NCBI RefSeq assembly: GCF_900112375.1
Contig: NZ_FOLS01000017.1
Location: 62,001 to 126,000 of the forward strand
Length of the DNA stretch: 64,000 nt
Source: Pseudomonas citronellolis
GTDB lineage: Bacteria; Pseudomonadota; Gammaproteobacteria; Pseudomonadales; Pseudomonadaceae
Reading direction: 5' to 3'
The position numbers and the translations under genes are program-made. This document shows, in pieces, positions 1-10,471 of the stretch. Every line of letters starts with the position of its first letter. Positions within the stretch are counted from its first letter, which is position 1. Under the pieces are notes generated by a model. It was given only the letters and a program-made list of their open reading frames with translations, did no database searches and was not told where the DNA came from.

Positions 1-571
1 CGATGGCGTTGCTTTCCAGCTCGCCGTCCCAGCCGTACAGGGCTTCCACCAGGCGGGTGCGCGAGAGCACCTTGCCGCGCTGTTCCAGCAGCAGGCGCAG
101 CAGGGCGTATTCGCGCGGGGCCAGTTCCACCGGCTCGCCGCCCAGGCTGACCTGGTGGGTGGCCGGGTCCAGGCGCAGCTCGCCGTGTTCCAGCAGTGGC
201 TGGGCGCGGCCGGTGTGGCGGCGGGTGAGGGCGCGCACGCGGGCCAGCAGTTCGTCGAGGTCGAAGGGTTTGCTCAGGTAGTCGTCGGCGCCGGCGTCCA
301 GGCCGGCCACGCGGTCGGCCACCTTGTCGCGGGCGGTGAGGATCAGCACTGGGGTCATGTCGCCGCGCTTGCGCAGGCCGCGCAGCACTTCCATGCCGTC
401 GCGCCGCGGCAGGCCGAGGTCGAGCACCAGCAGGTCGAACTCGTCGGTGGCCAGGGCCTGGTCGGCGGCCACGCCGTCGGTCACCCAGTCCACGGTGTCG
501 CCTTCCAGGCCCAGCCCGGCGCGGATGCCGTCGCCCAGCAGCGGGTCGTCTTCAGCCAGCAGGATTCTCAT
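1..571 (-). CDS. pmrA: OmpR/PhoB-family response regulator, PmrA-like (C-terminus cut off)
   Basis: This is a two-component response regulator, a DNA-binding transcription factor in the cytoplasm. The receiver domain fills residues 1-115. Its acidic pocket is at D8/D9, the phospho-acceptor is D51 in LVLDLGLP, and the conserved lysine lies in the YLSKPF motif. The winged-helix output domain follows with EYALLRLLLE and is cut by the window edge near residue 190, with perhaps 30 residues missing. The sequence resembles P. aeruginosa PmrA, which controls lipid A modification with its sensor PmrB, and the position beyond the lactate locus fits PA4776. No spermidine genes precede it, unlike PA4773-PA4775, so regulation may differ. 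QseB is the closest alternative name. The kinase gene should lie outside the window. Confidence 0.75.
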   Translation of the reverse strand, partial: MRILLAEDDPLLGDGIRAGLGLEGDTVDWVTDGVAADQALATDEFDLLVLDLGLPRRDGMEVLRGLRKRGDMTPVLILTARDKVADRVAGLDAGADDYLSKPFDLDELLARVRALTRRHTGRAQPLLEHGELRLDPATHQVSLGGEPVELAPREYALLRLLLEQRGKVLSRTRLVEALYGWDGELESNAI

Positions 572-683
572 CTTCGCCCCCATTCGCATGGTGTCGCCGA
601 GCAGGATAGCCGCAGCGGCGGTTTCGCGGCAGAGGCTGGCAGGGCTCGCTTAACGTGGGGTTAAGACGAGGGGGGGGCTTTCT

Positions 684-750
684 GTAGGAGTGAGCTTGCT
701 CGCGAACAGACTCGGCAGCGGGGTTTGTTCGCGAGCAAGCTCGCTCCTAC
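684..750. repeat. REP pair (REPIN), GTAGGAG/CTCCTAC family
   Basis: Two inverted copies of the Pseudomonas REP core (GTAGGAGTGAGCTTGCTCGC and its reverse complement) flank a short spacer and can fold into a long hairpin. The same family recurs at 1149-1214, 4142-4211, 8211-8282, 11232-11298 and 52822-52888, always between genes. Confidence 0.9.
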
Positions 751-787
751 GAAGAGCGGAAAGGCGGCAGGGCCGGTTAGTGGCGGC

Positions 788-819
788 GATGGGTATCGCT
801 TCGCTCAACCCATCCTACG
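788..819. repeat. Half element of a second repeat family (GATGGGTATCGCTTCGCTC)
   Basis: This is a single arm ending in CCATCCTACG. Full two-armed versions occur at 8307-8381 and 10995-11068, where an inverted CGTAGGATGGGTTGAGC arm precedes it. Confidence 0.8.
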
Positions 820-906
820 GGGAGCTCGCTGGATTGTGGGCGGAGTCCGCTGTTTTCTGGGTTATTCCCCTTCGGGCCAGCGCAAGCGCTGTTCGCGATG
901 GAGCCG

Positions 907-978
907 CGTCCCGCGTTCGCGGGAATGACGTCGGAAAATACGACTCTCACCCCGTCATTCCCGCGAACGCGGGAACCC
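907..978. repeat. Inverted repeat of CGTCATTCCCGCGAACGCGGG
   Basis: The two copies at 907-930 and 952-978 are in opposite orientation. Each arm is itself a palindrome (CCCGCGTTCGCGGG). This repeat type is found between genes in many proteobacteria. I saw no other copy in this window. Confidence 0.75.
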
Positions 979-982
979 AATA

Positions 983-1123
983 GACAGTTGCTCCTAGCGT
1001 TCCCGGAGGCAGAGGCATTCGGGGTTGGCTCCGCTCCCTCTCCCCAGCCCTCTCCCTGAAGGGGGAGGGGGCCGTTCGGTGCGGGCGGATAGGTGGGAGT
1101 CAACCTGTAGGAGCAACTGTCTT
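983..1123. repeat. Nested element bounded by AGACAGTTGCTCCTA inverted arms
   Basis: The outer arms at 983-997 and 1109-1123 are inverted copies. A further copy (TAGGAGCAACTGTCT) lies near 10964-10978. Inside, at 1034-1071, is a CTCTCCC...GGGGGAGGGG purine/pyrimidine hairpin typical of another dispersed repeat. No coding potential is convincing. Confidence 0.6.
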
Positions 1124-1148
1124 GCAGGCCGCGCTGGGATGCTCTTCG

Positions 1149-1214
1149 TAGGAGCGAGCTTGCTCGCGAACACACTCCGCTGCGGGGCTCATTCGCGAGC
1201 AAGCTCGCTCCTAC
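1149..1214. repeat. REPIN, part of an exact 99-bp duplication
   Basis: This is an inverted pair of the GTAGGAGCGAGC family. Bases 1115-1213 are identical to 52789-52887, so the copied unit extends about 34 bases beyond the REP pair on its left side. Confidence 0.9.
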
Positions 1215-1249
1215 AAGAAGCCATGCCCACCGGCGTGGTAAGCGCGGAC

Positions 1250-4075
<2,826 letters not shown>

Positions 4076-4141
4076 GGCGGCTCCAGTCATCATCGGTGAG
4101 CGTGGACCGCTGGACGGCCCATCGGTGTTCTTTTGATTTTG

Positions 4142-4211
4142 CAGGAGCGAGCTTGCTCGCGAACCCGGCGGGCTCGGAGCCGGGCAGGTTCGCGAGCAAG
4201 CTCGCTCCTAC
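4142..4211. repeat. REPIN between lldD and dld
   Basis: Inverted GAGCGAGCTTGCTCGC arms surround a GC-rich spacer that contains its own inverted repeat (CCCGGC...GCCGGG). It sits inside a likely operon, where such hairpins often protect upstream mRNA from 3' decay. Confidence 0.88.
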
Positions 4212-4222
4212 AGGGGGCGCTC

Positions 4223-5368
4223 TCAGGCGCCGAGTTCGCGCACCAGCGAATCGCGGGTGATTTCGCCGATCGACTTGGCGCCGGTGAGCACCATGGCCAC
4301 GCGCATTTCCTTCTCGATCAGCTCCAGCAGGTTGCGCACGCCGGCCTCGCCATCCACCGCCAGGGCGTAGAGGAAGGCGCGGCCGAGCAGCACGCTGTCG
4401 GCGCCCAGGGCGATCATGCGGACCACGTCCAGGCCGTTGCGGATGCCGGAGTCGGCGAGGATGGTCAAATCGCCCTTCACCGCGTCGGCGATGGCCGGCA
4501 GGGCGCGGGCGCTGGACAGCACGCCGTCGAGCTGGCGGCCGCCGTGGTTGGAGACGACGATGCCGTCGGCGCCGAATTTCACCGCGTCCTTGGCGTCCTC
4601 AGGGTCGAGGATGCCCTTGATCACCATCGGGCCTTCCCAGAAGTCGCGGATCCACTCCAGGTCCTTCCAGGAAATCGACGGGTCGAAGTTGGCGCCCAGC
4701 CAGCCGATGTAGTCGGCCAGGCCCGTGGGGTTGCCGCGGTACCTGGAGATGTTGCCCAGGTCGTGCGGGCGGCCCAGCAGGCCCACGTCCAGCGCCCACT
4801 GCGGGTGGGTCATGGCCTGCCACATGCGCCGCAGCGGCGCGTTCGGGCCGCTCATGCCGGAGTGCGCGTCGCGGTAGCGGGCGCCGGGCACCGGCATGTC
4901 CACGGTGAACACCAGGGTCGAGCAGCCGGCGGCCTTGGCCCGCTCCAGGGCGTTCTTCATGAAGCCGCGGTCCTTCAGCACGTAGAGCTGGAACCACATG
5001 GGCCGGTCGATGGCCGGCGCCACTTCCTCGATCGGGCACACCGAGACGGTCGACAGGGTGAAGGGCACGCCCTTGGAGGCCGCGGCGCGCGCCGCCTGCA
5101 CTTCGCCGCGGCGGGCGTACATGCCGGTCAGGCCGACCGGGGCCAGGGCCACCGGCATCGCCAGGGTCTCGTTGAACAGCTTGGTTTCCAGGCTCAGCTC
5201 GGACATGTTCTTCAGCACGCGCTGGCGCAGGGCGATGTCCGACAGGTCCGCCACGTTGCGGCGCAGGGTGTGCTCGGCGTAGGCGCCGCCGTCGGCGTAG
5301 TGGAACAGGAAGGGCGGAATCTTGCGTTGGGCCGCGGCGCGGTAGTCGGTGGAGGCGGAAATGATCAT
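4223..5368 (-). CDS. lldD: L-lactate dehydrogenase, FMN-dependent
   Basis: LldD oxidises L-lactate to pyruvate at the inner membrane and passes electrons to quinone. The 381-residue product is full length for the family. It is one FMN-dependent alpha-hydroxyacid dehydrogenase barrel with the active-site signature [11 protein letters not shown] (catalytic His near residue 275) and the phosphate-binding [11 protein letters not shown] and GRAFLYALA segments. The ATG at 5368 ([14 protein letters not shown]) matches known LldD N-termini; the frame stays open to 5467, but the extra residues are not family-like. It follows lldP after about 70 bases that contain a strong hairpin, so it is co-transcribed with the permease and should be induced by lactate through LldR. 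Confidence 0.97.
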   Translation of the reverse strand: MIISASTDYRAAAQRKIPPFLFHYADGGAYAEHTLRRNVADLSDIALRQRVLKNMSELSLETKLFNETLAMPVALAPVGLTGMYARRGEVQAARAAASKGVPFTLSTVSVCPIEEVAPAIDRPMWFQLYVLKDRGFMKNALERAKAAGCSTLVFTVDMPVPGARYRDAHSGMSGPNAPLRRMWQAMTHPQWALDVGLLGRPHDLGNISRYRGNPTGLADYIGWLGANFDPSISWKDLEWIRDFWEGPMVIKGILDPEDAKDAVKFGADGIVVSNHGGRQLDGVLSSARALPAIADAVKGDLTILADSGIRNGLDVVRMIALGADSVLLGRAFLYALAVDGEAGVRNLLELIEKEMRVAMVLTGAKSIGEITRDSLVRELGA

Positions 5369-5401
5369 CTGGCAGGGCACCGGTTGGGGTGGACGGTGAA
5401 G

Positions 5402-5429
5402 GCCGGGCCCCGTAGCGCTGGGGCCCGGC
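5402..5429 (-). other. Perfect 10-bp stem hairpin between lldP and lldD
   Basis: GCCGGGCCCC and GGGGCCCGGC are perfect inverted copies around an 8-base loop. No T-run follows on the minus strand, so it is more likely an mRNA processing or stabilising structure than a terminator. Confidence 0.75.
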
Positions 5430-5438
5430 AGGTACAGC

Positions 5439-7115
5439 TTAGTGAACGAGCATGCCGGTGAAGACATAGGCCTGCAGCAGGGTGATCACGCCGATCACCG
5501 CGGCGAACAGCAGGCTGTGCTTCAGGGTGAAGCGGAACAGGTCGGATTCCTTGCCGACCATGCCGGTGGCGGCGCAGGCCACGGCGATGGATTGCGGCGA
5601 GATCATCTTGCCGGTCACGCCGCCGGTGGTGTTGGCGGCCACCAGCAGGGTGTCGTTGACGCCGATCTGGTGCGCGGTGGTGCCCTGCAGGGCGCCGAAC
5701 AGCGCGTTGGACGAGGTGTCCGAACCGGTCAGGAACACGCCCAGCCAGCCGAGGAACGGCGAGAAGAATGGGAAGGCCGCGCCGGTGCCGGCCAGGACCA
5801 GGGCCAGGGTGGTGGACATGCCGGAGAAGTTGGTGACGAAGGCGAAGGCCAGCACCATGCCGATGGACAGCACCGGCCACTTCAGTTCAACCAGGGTTTC
5901 CTTGAAAGTGGTCAGACCAGTTTTCGCGGCGATGCGCAGGATGAACATCGAGACGATCGCGGAGATCAGGATCGCGGTGCCGGTGGCGGCCAGCGGGTCG
6001 AACTTGAACACGGCCGGCAGCGCGGTGGCGGCGGCAGCGATCGGTGGGCCCTTGAACACCAGTTGGTCCAGGCCCGGGATCGGGAAGTTGAACACCAGGC
6101 TGTAGAGCGCGCCGCCGGGCAGGAACATGGCCTTGAACGGCTTCAGCGTCCAGATGGTGACCAGCACGGTGAGCACCAGGAACGGCGACCAGGCCTTGAT
6201 GATCTCGCCGGTGCTGTAGGGCGAGGGTTCGGCGCGCGGTGCGCTGCCACCGCCGGCGACGGCTGCGCCACCGGAGACGCCGAGCACTTCCACGGCGTGG
6301 GCCGGTTGCCAGACCTTGAGGAACAGCGTCAGGCACACCAGGCTGATCAGCGCGGAGGTGATGTCCGGCAGTTCCGGGCCGATGAAGTTGGAGGTGAAGT
6401 ACTGGCTGACGGCGAAGCTGCCGCCGGCGACCAGCGCGGCCGGCCAGGTTTCCTTCACGCCCTTGAGGCCGTCCATCATGAACACCAGCCAGAAGGGGAC
6501 CAGCAGCGACAGCAGCGGCAGCTGGCGGCCGGCCATGGCGCCGATCTTGAAGGCGTCGATGCCAGAGACCTGGCCTGCGACGATGATCGGGATGCCCAGG
6601 GCGCCGAAGGCCACCGGCGCGGTGTTGGCGATCAGGCACAGGCCGGCGGCGTACAGCGGGTTGAAGCCCAGGCCGACGAGCAGGGCGGCGGTGATCGCCA
6701 CCGGCGCGCCGAAGCCGGCCGCGCCTTCCAGGAAGGCGCCGAAGGAGAAGCCGATCAGCAGCACCTGCAGGCGTTGGTCGGAAGTGATCGACAGGACCGA
6801 GCTGCGGATGATCTCGAACTGCCCGCTCTTCACCGTCAGTTTGTACAGGAACACCGCCGCGACGATGATCCAGGCGATCGGCCAGAGACCGTAGAGGAAG
6901 CCGTAGAACGCGGCGCCCAGGGCCTTGCCGACCGGCATGCCGTAGGCGGCGATGGCGACGACGATGGAGAGGATCAGGGTGATGGTGCCGGCGACGTGGC
7001 CCTTGAGGCGGAACACGGCGAGGGCGAGGAAGAAGAAGACGATCGGGATCACGGCGACCAGCGCGGACAGGCCGAGGCTGCCGAGCGGGGTATAGATCTG
7101 CTGCCAGGTTTGCAT
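5439..7115 (-). CDS. lldP: L-lactate permease
   Basis: LldP imports L-lactate (and probably D-lactate and glycolate) by proton symport across the inner membrane. The 558-residue product has the usual family length and about twelve to fourteen hydrophobic segments. Family segments such as [20 protein letters not shown] and [17 protein letters not shown] are present. I chose the ATG at 7115 ([12 protein letters not shown]), with TAGGAG nine bases upstream, over an in-frame start at 7298 that would lie within the promoter. It is the first gene of lldP-lldD-dld and diverges from lldR. A sigma-70 promoter and an LldR-type palindrome lie upstream. The leader also has AAAAACAA (7133-7140) just before the ribosome binding site, a possible Hfq/Crc site. 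Confidence 0.96.
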   Translation of the reverse strand: MQTWQQIYTPLGSLGLSALVAVIPIVFFFLALAVFRLKGHVAGTITLILSIVVAIAAYGMPVGKALGAAFYGFLYGLWPIAWIIVAAVFLYKLTVKSGQFEIIRSSVLSITSDQRLQVLLIGFSFGAFLEGAAGFGAPVAITAALLVGLGFNPLYAAGLCLIANTAPVAFGALGIPIIVAGQVSGIDAFKIGAMAGRQLPLLSLLVPFWLVFMMDGLKGVKETWPAALVAGGSFAVSQYFTSNFIGPELPDITSALISLVCLTLFLKVWQPAHAVEVLGVSGGAAVAGGGSAPRAEPSPYSTGEIIKAWSPFLVLTVLVTIWTLKPFKAMFLPGGALYSLVFNFPIPGLDQLVFKGPPIAAAATALPAVFKFDPLAATGTAILISAIVSMFILRIAAKTGLTTFKETLVELKWPVLSIGMVLAFAFVTNFSGMSTTLALVLAGTGAAFPFFSPFLGWLGVFLTGSDTSSNALFGALQGTTAHQIGVNDTLLVAANTTGGVTGKMISPQSIAVACAATGMVGKESDLFRFTLKHSLLFAAVIGVITLLQAYVFTGMLVH

Positions 7116-7234
7116 GCTGTTTTGGCTCCTAATTGTTTTTTGATTGGAGTCTAGTCTTGCGCCGCGTCGTGGGTTTTGCGCCGCCCCGGGAAGGGTTGGC
7201 GGCAGGCTGACGACCGTCTCGGCGTATCTCTCGA

Positions 7235-7253
7235 AAATTGGTAATACCAATTT
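7235..7253. promoter_or_regulatory. LldR-type operator palindrome
   Basis: AAATTGGTA-A-TACCAATTT is a perfect palindrome with 9-base arms and resembles the TGGT/ACCA operators of GntR/FadR-family lactate repressors. It lies between lldP and lldR, just downstream of the predicted lldP start site, where bound repressor would block transcription. Confidence 0.85.
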
Positions 7254-7269
7254 ACAAAAGCGAGCGCCC

Positions 7270-7298
7270 AGAGTAAAAGCATCCCTGTAGGCTGTCAA
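7270..7298 (-). promoter_or_regulatory. Sigma-70 promoter of lldP
   Basis: On the minus strand a consensus -35 TTGACA (7293-7298) is followed after 17 bases by TACTCT (7270-7275). The predicted start near 7263 places the operator at about +10 to +28. Confidence 0.65.
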
Positions 7299-7433
7299 TT
7301 TGCGGCGCTACAACTTTTGTCGGACCGGGCGATCCAGGCGATCGTCGGGCTTGTTGTGGTTGGCGCCGCTGGTTAGGCTGCCGCCCCTGCGAAACGGGGC
7401 CTTCCGCCAGGCGGGCCGAGAGGTGGGGAAAAG

Positions 7434-8198
7434 ATGGCTTTCAATCAGGTACGGCAGCGCCGCTTGTCGGACGATATCGTCGAGCGCCTCGAGGCGATGA
7501 TCCTCGAGGGCACGCTCAAGGCGGGCGAACGCCTACCGGCCGAGCGCGTGCTGGCCGAGCAGTTCGGTGTCTCGCGGCCATCGCTGCGCGAGGCGATCCA
7601 GAAGCTGGTGGCCAAGGGGCTGCTGGTCAGCCGCCAGGGCGGCGGCAACTATGTCGCGCAGTCCCTGGGCTCGACCTTCAGCGACCCATTGCTGCACCTG
7701 CTGGAGAGCAACCCCGAGGCGCAGCGCGACCTGCTGGAGTTCCGCCACACCCTGGAAGGCTCCTGCGCCTACTACGCCGCGCTGCGCGCCACCGAGGTGG
7801 ACCACCAGCGCCTGACCAGCGCCTTCGAGACGCTGCAGGCCTGCTACCAGCACTACGACAAGGTCAGCGACGAGGAGGGGACGGCCGACGCCAGCTTCCA
7901 CCTGGCCATCGCCGAGGCCAGCCACAACACCGTGCTGCTGCACACCATCCGCGGCCTGTTCGACCTGCTCAAGCACAACGTGGTGACCAACATCGGCGGC
8001 ATGTACGCCCAGCGCGCGGAAACCCGCGAGCAGCTGATGAGCCAGCACCGCGAGCTGTACGAGGCGATCATGCAGGGCCGGGCGGAAGAGGCGCGGGAGA
8101 TTTCCCACCGGCACATTGCCTATGTGCGGGAAGTGCTGGAGGAGGCGCAGGACGAAGTGCGGCGCCTGGAGCGGGCGCAGCGCAGGCTGGGGGTTTAA
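7434..8198 (+). CDS. lldR: GntR/FadR-family lactate-responsive regulator
   Basis: LldR is a 254-residue DNA-binding repressor that releases its operator when lactate is present. The N-terminal winged helix-turn-helix spans residues 5-70 (RLSDDIVERLEAMILEG, RLPAERVLAEQFGVSRPSLREAI). The rest is the all-helical FCD ligand-binding domain, with conserved Asp/His residues for a metal or ligand site (the DASFHLAIAEASHN segment and the final SHRHIAY helix). A GGTGGGGAAAAG ribosome binding site precedes the ATG. It is divergent from lldP and faces the operator at 7235-7253, so autoregulation is likely. PdhR is a paralogous family, but the neighbours make LldR the better call. Confidence 0.93.
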   Translation: MAFNQVRQRRLSDDIVERLEAMILEGTLKAGERLPAERVLAEQFGVSRPSLREAIQKLVAKGLLVSRQGGGNYVAQSLGSTFSDPLLHLLESNPEAQRDLLEFRHTLEGSCAYYAALRATEVDHQRLTSAFETLQACYQHYDKVSDEEGTADASFHLAIAEASHNTVLLHTIRGLFDLLKHNVVTNIGGMYAQRAETREQLMSQHRELYEAIMQGRAEEAREISHRHIAYVREVLEEAQDEVRRLERAQRRLGV

Positions 8199-8210
8199 CG
8201 GCAGGAACCT

Positions 8211-8282
8211 GTAGGAGCGAGCTTGCTCGCGAACAAGGCCTGGCGCCGTGCCTGCCCTGTTCGCGAGCAAGCTCGCTCCTAC
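8211..8282. repeat. REPIN between lldR and smpB
   Basis: An inverted pair of GTAGGAGCGAGCTTGCTCGC lies between the 3' ends of the convergent genes lldR and smpB. Confidence 0.9.
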
Positions 8283-8306
8283 GAAAAGCGGGGCTGATGT
8301 CAGCTT

Positions 8307-8381
8307 CGTAGGATGGGTTGAGCCTTGGCGAAACCCATGCTGGCATGGCGATGGGTATCGCTTCGCTCCACCCATCCTACG
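8307..8381. repeat. Two-armed CGTAGGATGGGT repeat
   Basis: CGTAGGATGGGTTGAGC and GCTCCACCCATCCTACG arms face each other around ATGGGTATCGCTTC. This is the same family as 10995-11068 and the half copy at 788-819. With the adjacent REPIN it fills the lldR-smpB gap. Confidence 0.85.
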
Positions 8382-8393
8382 AAAAGCCTGGCG

Positions 8394-8873
8394 TCAGTCG
8401 TCCTTGCCGTGCCGCATGGCGCGCTGGATCTCGCGATTGGAATCGCGTTCCTTCTCGGTGTCGCGCTTGTCGTATTCCTTCTTGCCCTTGGCCAGCGCGA
8501 TCTCGCACTTGATCAGGTGCTTCTTCCAGTACATCGACAGCGCCACGCAGGCGTAGCCCTTCTGCTGCACCGCGCCGAACAGCTTGCCCAGCTCGCGCTT
8601 GTGCAGCAGCAGCTTGCGTGTGCGCACCGGGTCGGCGATCACGTGGGTGCTGGCGGTGGTCAGCGGGGTGATGTGGCTGCCCAGCAGCCAGGCCTCGCCG
8701 TCCTTGAGCAGGACGTAGCTGTCGACCAGCTGGGCCTTGCCGGCGCGCAGGCTCTTGACCTCCCAGCCGGCCAGGGCGATGCCCGCCTCGAAGCGTTGCT
8801 CGATGAAGTAGTCGTGCAGAGCCTTCTTGTTCTGCGCGATGGTCCCCTGGGGGTGTTTCTTCTGTTTAGCCAT
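8394..8873 (-). CDS. smpB: SsrA-binding protein
   Basis: SmpB binds tmRNA and delivers it to stalled ribosomes for trans-translation. The 159-residue product has the family length and motifs: [44 protein letters not shown], and a basic C-terminal tail ([14 protein letters not shown]) that mimics a tRNA anticodon arm in the A site. I chose the ATG at 8873 ([10 protein letters not shown]); an upstream in-frame ATG at 8912 lies within the promoter. There is no Shine-Dalgarno sequence, and a consensus TATAAT ends nine bases before the ATG, so the transcript may start at or just before the start codon. It is divergent from ratA. Confidence 0.96.
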   Translation of the reverse strand: MAKQKKHPQGTIAQNKKALHDYFIEQRFEAGIALAGWEVKSLRAGKAQLVDSYVLLKDGEAWLLGSHITPLTTASTHVIADPVRTRKLLLHKRELGKLFGAVQQKGYACVALSMYWKKHLIKCEIALAKGKKEYDKRDTEKERDSNREIQRAMRHGKDD

Positions 8874-8882
8874 AGGCCGCGC

Positions 8883-8888
8883 ATTATA
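8883..8888 (-). promoter_or_regulatory. TATAAT -10 box directly upstream of smpB
   Basis: A perfect TATAAT on the minus strand lies nine bases before the smpB ATG. The matching -35 region (TGGCGG) is poor. Initiation about seven bases downstream would leave at most three or four untranslated bases. Confidence 0.6.
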
Positions 8889-9045
8889 GGGAGTCGCTCG
8901 TCGCGCCGCCATCAGGGTCGGCCAATTCCGGGTGCGGCGGGATGCGCGCTTGAGGGTGGGTGGCTAATCTCGGAGAATGCGCGCTGTTTTTCGTACCGAT
9001 GGACGCCGGTTCGCCGGCGTCCGCCACTGAAGAAGCGAGACCCCT

Positions 9046-9480
9046 ATGAGCACGCATATCCAGCGTTCGGCCCTGCTGCCCTATCCCGCGAAGGCGCTGT
9101 ACGACCTGGTCAACGATGTGGCGCGCTACCCGGAGTTCCTGCCCTGGTGCTCGGCGAGCAAGGTGCTGGAGGCAAGCGAAACGGCGATGCGCGCCGAGCT
9201 CAGTGTGGCCAAGGGCAACCTGTCGCAGCGCTTCAGCACACGTAACGTGCTGGTGCCCGGGCAGAGCATCGAGATGAACCTCGAGGACGGCCCGTTCTCC
9301 GAGCTGCACGGCGTGTGGACCTTCAAGGCCCTGGGCGACAAGGCCTGCAAGATCACCCTGGACCTGACCTTCGACTACGCCGGCGCCCTGGTCAAGGCGA
9401 CCCTCGGGCCGCTGTTCACCCAGGCGGCCAACACCATGGTCGACGCCTTCTGCCAGCGCGCCAAGCAGCTGTATGGCTGA
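9046..9480 (+). CDS. ratA: RatA/coenzyme Q-binding START-domain protein
   Basis: This 144-residue protein is a single START-like (polyketide cyclase/Coq10) domain. Family work describes it both as a ubiquinone-binding partner and, in E. coli, as a toxin that blocks 70S ribosome assembly. Conserved segments are LPYPAKALYDLVNDVARYPEFLPWC near the N-terminus and LVKATLGPLFTQAANTMVDAFCQRA at the end. The last eight bases overlap rnfH, so the two are translationally coupled, the arrangement called RatA-RatB or PasT-PasI in enterobacteria. It is divergent from smpB, a common gene order in gamma-proteobacteria. Which biochemical role applies here cannot be read from sequence. Confidence 0.93.
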   Translation: MSTHIQRSALLPYPAKALYDLVNDVARYPEFLPWCSASKVLEASETAMRAELSVAKGNLSQRFSTRNVLVPGQSIEMNLEDGPFSELHGVWTFKALGDKACKITLDLTFDYAGALVKATLGPLFTQAANTMVDAFCQRAKQLYG

Positions 9481-9781
9481 TGCCCGGAGCATCGCCATCG
9501 AGGTGGTCTGCGCGCTGCCCGAGCGCCAACGCCTGCTGCGCCTGAGCGTGCCCTACGGCACGCGGGTGCGCGAGGCGGTGCTGCTGTCCGGCATCGCCGC
9601 GCAGTTCCCCGAACTGGACGTGCTCAACAGCCCGCTGGGCATCTTCGGCAAGGCGGTCGCCGACCCGGACGGCCGGGTGCTGGAAGAGGGCGAGCGGGTG
9701 GAAATCTACCGGCCACTGATCGCCGACCCCAAGGAAGTGCGCAAGCAGCGCGCCGCCCGCGCCAAGGCGGGCAAGAACTGA
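9473..9781 (+). CDS. rnfH: RnfH-family ubiquitin-like protein
   Basis: This 102-residue protein belongs to the RnfH (RatB, UPF0125) family with a beta-grasp fold. Its conserved core is IAIEVVCALPERQ, then LNSPLGIFGKAV and VEIYRPLIADPKEVRKQRA. The tail is lysine/arginine rich. The molecular function is unsettled: the name comes from the rnf electron-transport operon of Rhodobacter, while the neighbour ratA suggests a role beside that protein. The ATG lies within the last codons of ratA in another frame, and an intrinsic terminator follows 20 bases after the stop, closing the two-gene operon. Confidence 0.9.
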   Translation: MADARSIAIEVVCALPERQRLLRLSVPYGTRVREAVLLSGIAAQFPELDVLNSPLGIFGKAVADPDGRVLEEGERVEIYRPLIADPKEVRKQRAARAKAGKN

Positions 9782-9800
9782 GCGAAACACGCAGACATGA

Positions 9801-9826
9801 AAAAGCCCGGTCGATGCCGGGCTTTT
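9801..9826. terminator. Intrinsic terminator after rnfH, also usable by bamE
   Basis: AAAAGCCCGG-TCGATG-CCGGGCTTTTT has A- and T-runs on both sides, so it can act in both directions between the convergent rnfH and bamE. Confidence 0.92.
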
Positions 9827-9841
9827 TCATAAATGCGCCTG

Positions 9842-10375
9842 TTACTGCGGGTTGGTTTCCAGCGGCTCCGGCGTGGGCACGGCGACCGGCTTGGCCTCGT
9901 CGACTTCGCGCTGCAGCTGTTCTTCCACCGAGCCCGGCTTGGCCGGCTCTTCCTTGGGCTGTTCCGGCTTCTGCTGCTGCGGCTGCTCGGGCGAGGCGGG
10001 AGTGGATTCCTTGCCGAGGATGGCCTCGTCGCGGCTGACGCCCGGGCGGAAGTCGCCGTTCAGGCCGATCAACTGGTCGTTGCCGTTGAACATCAGGCTG
10101 ACGCGCTCCTGCTGGCGCTGGCCGCCGCCGGGCTGGATGCTGTACAGGTAGTCCCAGCGGTCAGCGTGGAAGGTATCCACGATCAGCGGGTTGCCCATGA
10201 TGAAACGTACCTGCCGACGGGTCATTCCCGGCTTCAGTTGGTCTATCATGTCTTGTGTTACGACGTTGCCTTGCTGGATGTCGATCTTGTAGACCCCCGG
10301 GAACGAACAACCGGCGAGTGCGGCTAGTCCCATTGCGAATGCGAGACTGGTCAGCATGAGCTTGGTGTTTTGCAT
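9842..10375 (-). CDS. bamE: Outer-membrane assembly lipoprotein BamE (OmlA)
   Basis: BamE is a lipoprotein of the BAM complex, which folds beta-barrel proteins into the outer membrane. The 177-residue product starts [16 protein letters not shown] and has a lipobox LAGC with the lipidated Cys at residue 23. The SmpA/OmlA domain covers residues 30-115, with [21 protein letters not shown] and [14 protein letters not shown] Pro/Gln/Glu-rich tail (residues 122-177) is longer than in enterobacterial BamE and probably disordered. The start at 10375 places the signal peptide first; the frame stays open to 11218 only by chance. It is divergent from fur, sharing about 96 bases of control region, as in P. 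aeruginosa where the gene is called omlA. Confidence 0.95.
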   Translation of the reverse strand: MQNTKLMLTSLAFAMGLAALAGCSFPGVYKIDIQQGNVVTQDMIDQLKPGMTRRQVRFIMGNPLIVDTFHADRWDYLYSIQPGGGQRQQERVSLMFNGNDQLIGLNGDFRPGVSRDEAILGKESTPASPEQPQQQKPEQPKEEPAKPGSVEEQLQREVDEAKPVAVPTPEPLETNPQ

Positions 10376-10471
10376 CAGGGGGTGACTTCCACTATCTTGG
10401 CTGGGCGACGAAACCCCGATCATACCCGCATTGAAGGATGCTGCGAAGCATTCCGCGCCGAGAAAGCACAC

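Noticed and set aside
684..1214. CRISPR-like array of repeats
   Set aside because: Repeats are inverted pairs of several unrelated families with irregular spacing, not direct repeats with uniform spacers, and no cas gene is near.
5442..7154. 570-residue frame antisense to lldP
   Set aside because: It is Gly/Asp/Gln-rich with no domain. lldP on the other strand has full family similarity and regulatory sites.
7116..7298. N-terminal extension of LldP from 7298
   Set aside because: The added residues cover the promoter and operator, lack similarity, and the ATG at 7115 has a proper ribosome binding site.
9046..9781. ratA-rnfH as a classical toxin-antitoxin locus
   Set aside because: The gene pair resembles RatA/RatB, but both are widely conserved housekeeping-type genes. 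Sequence alone does not support an addiction module.
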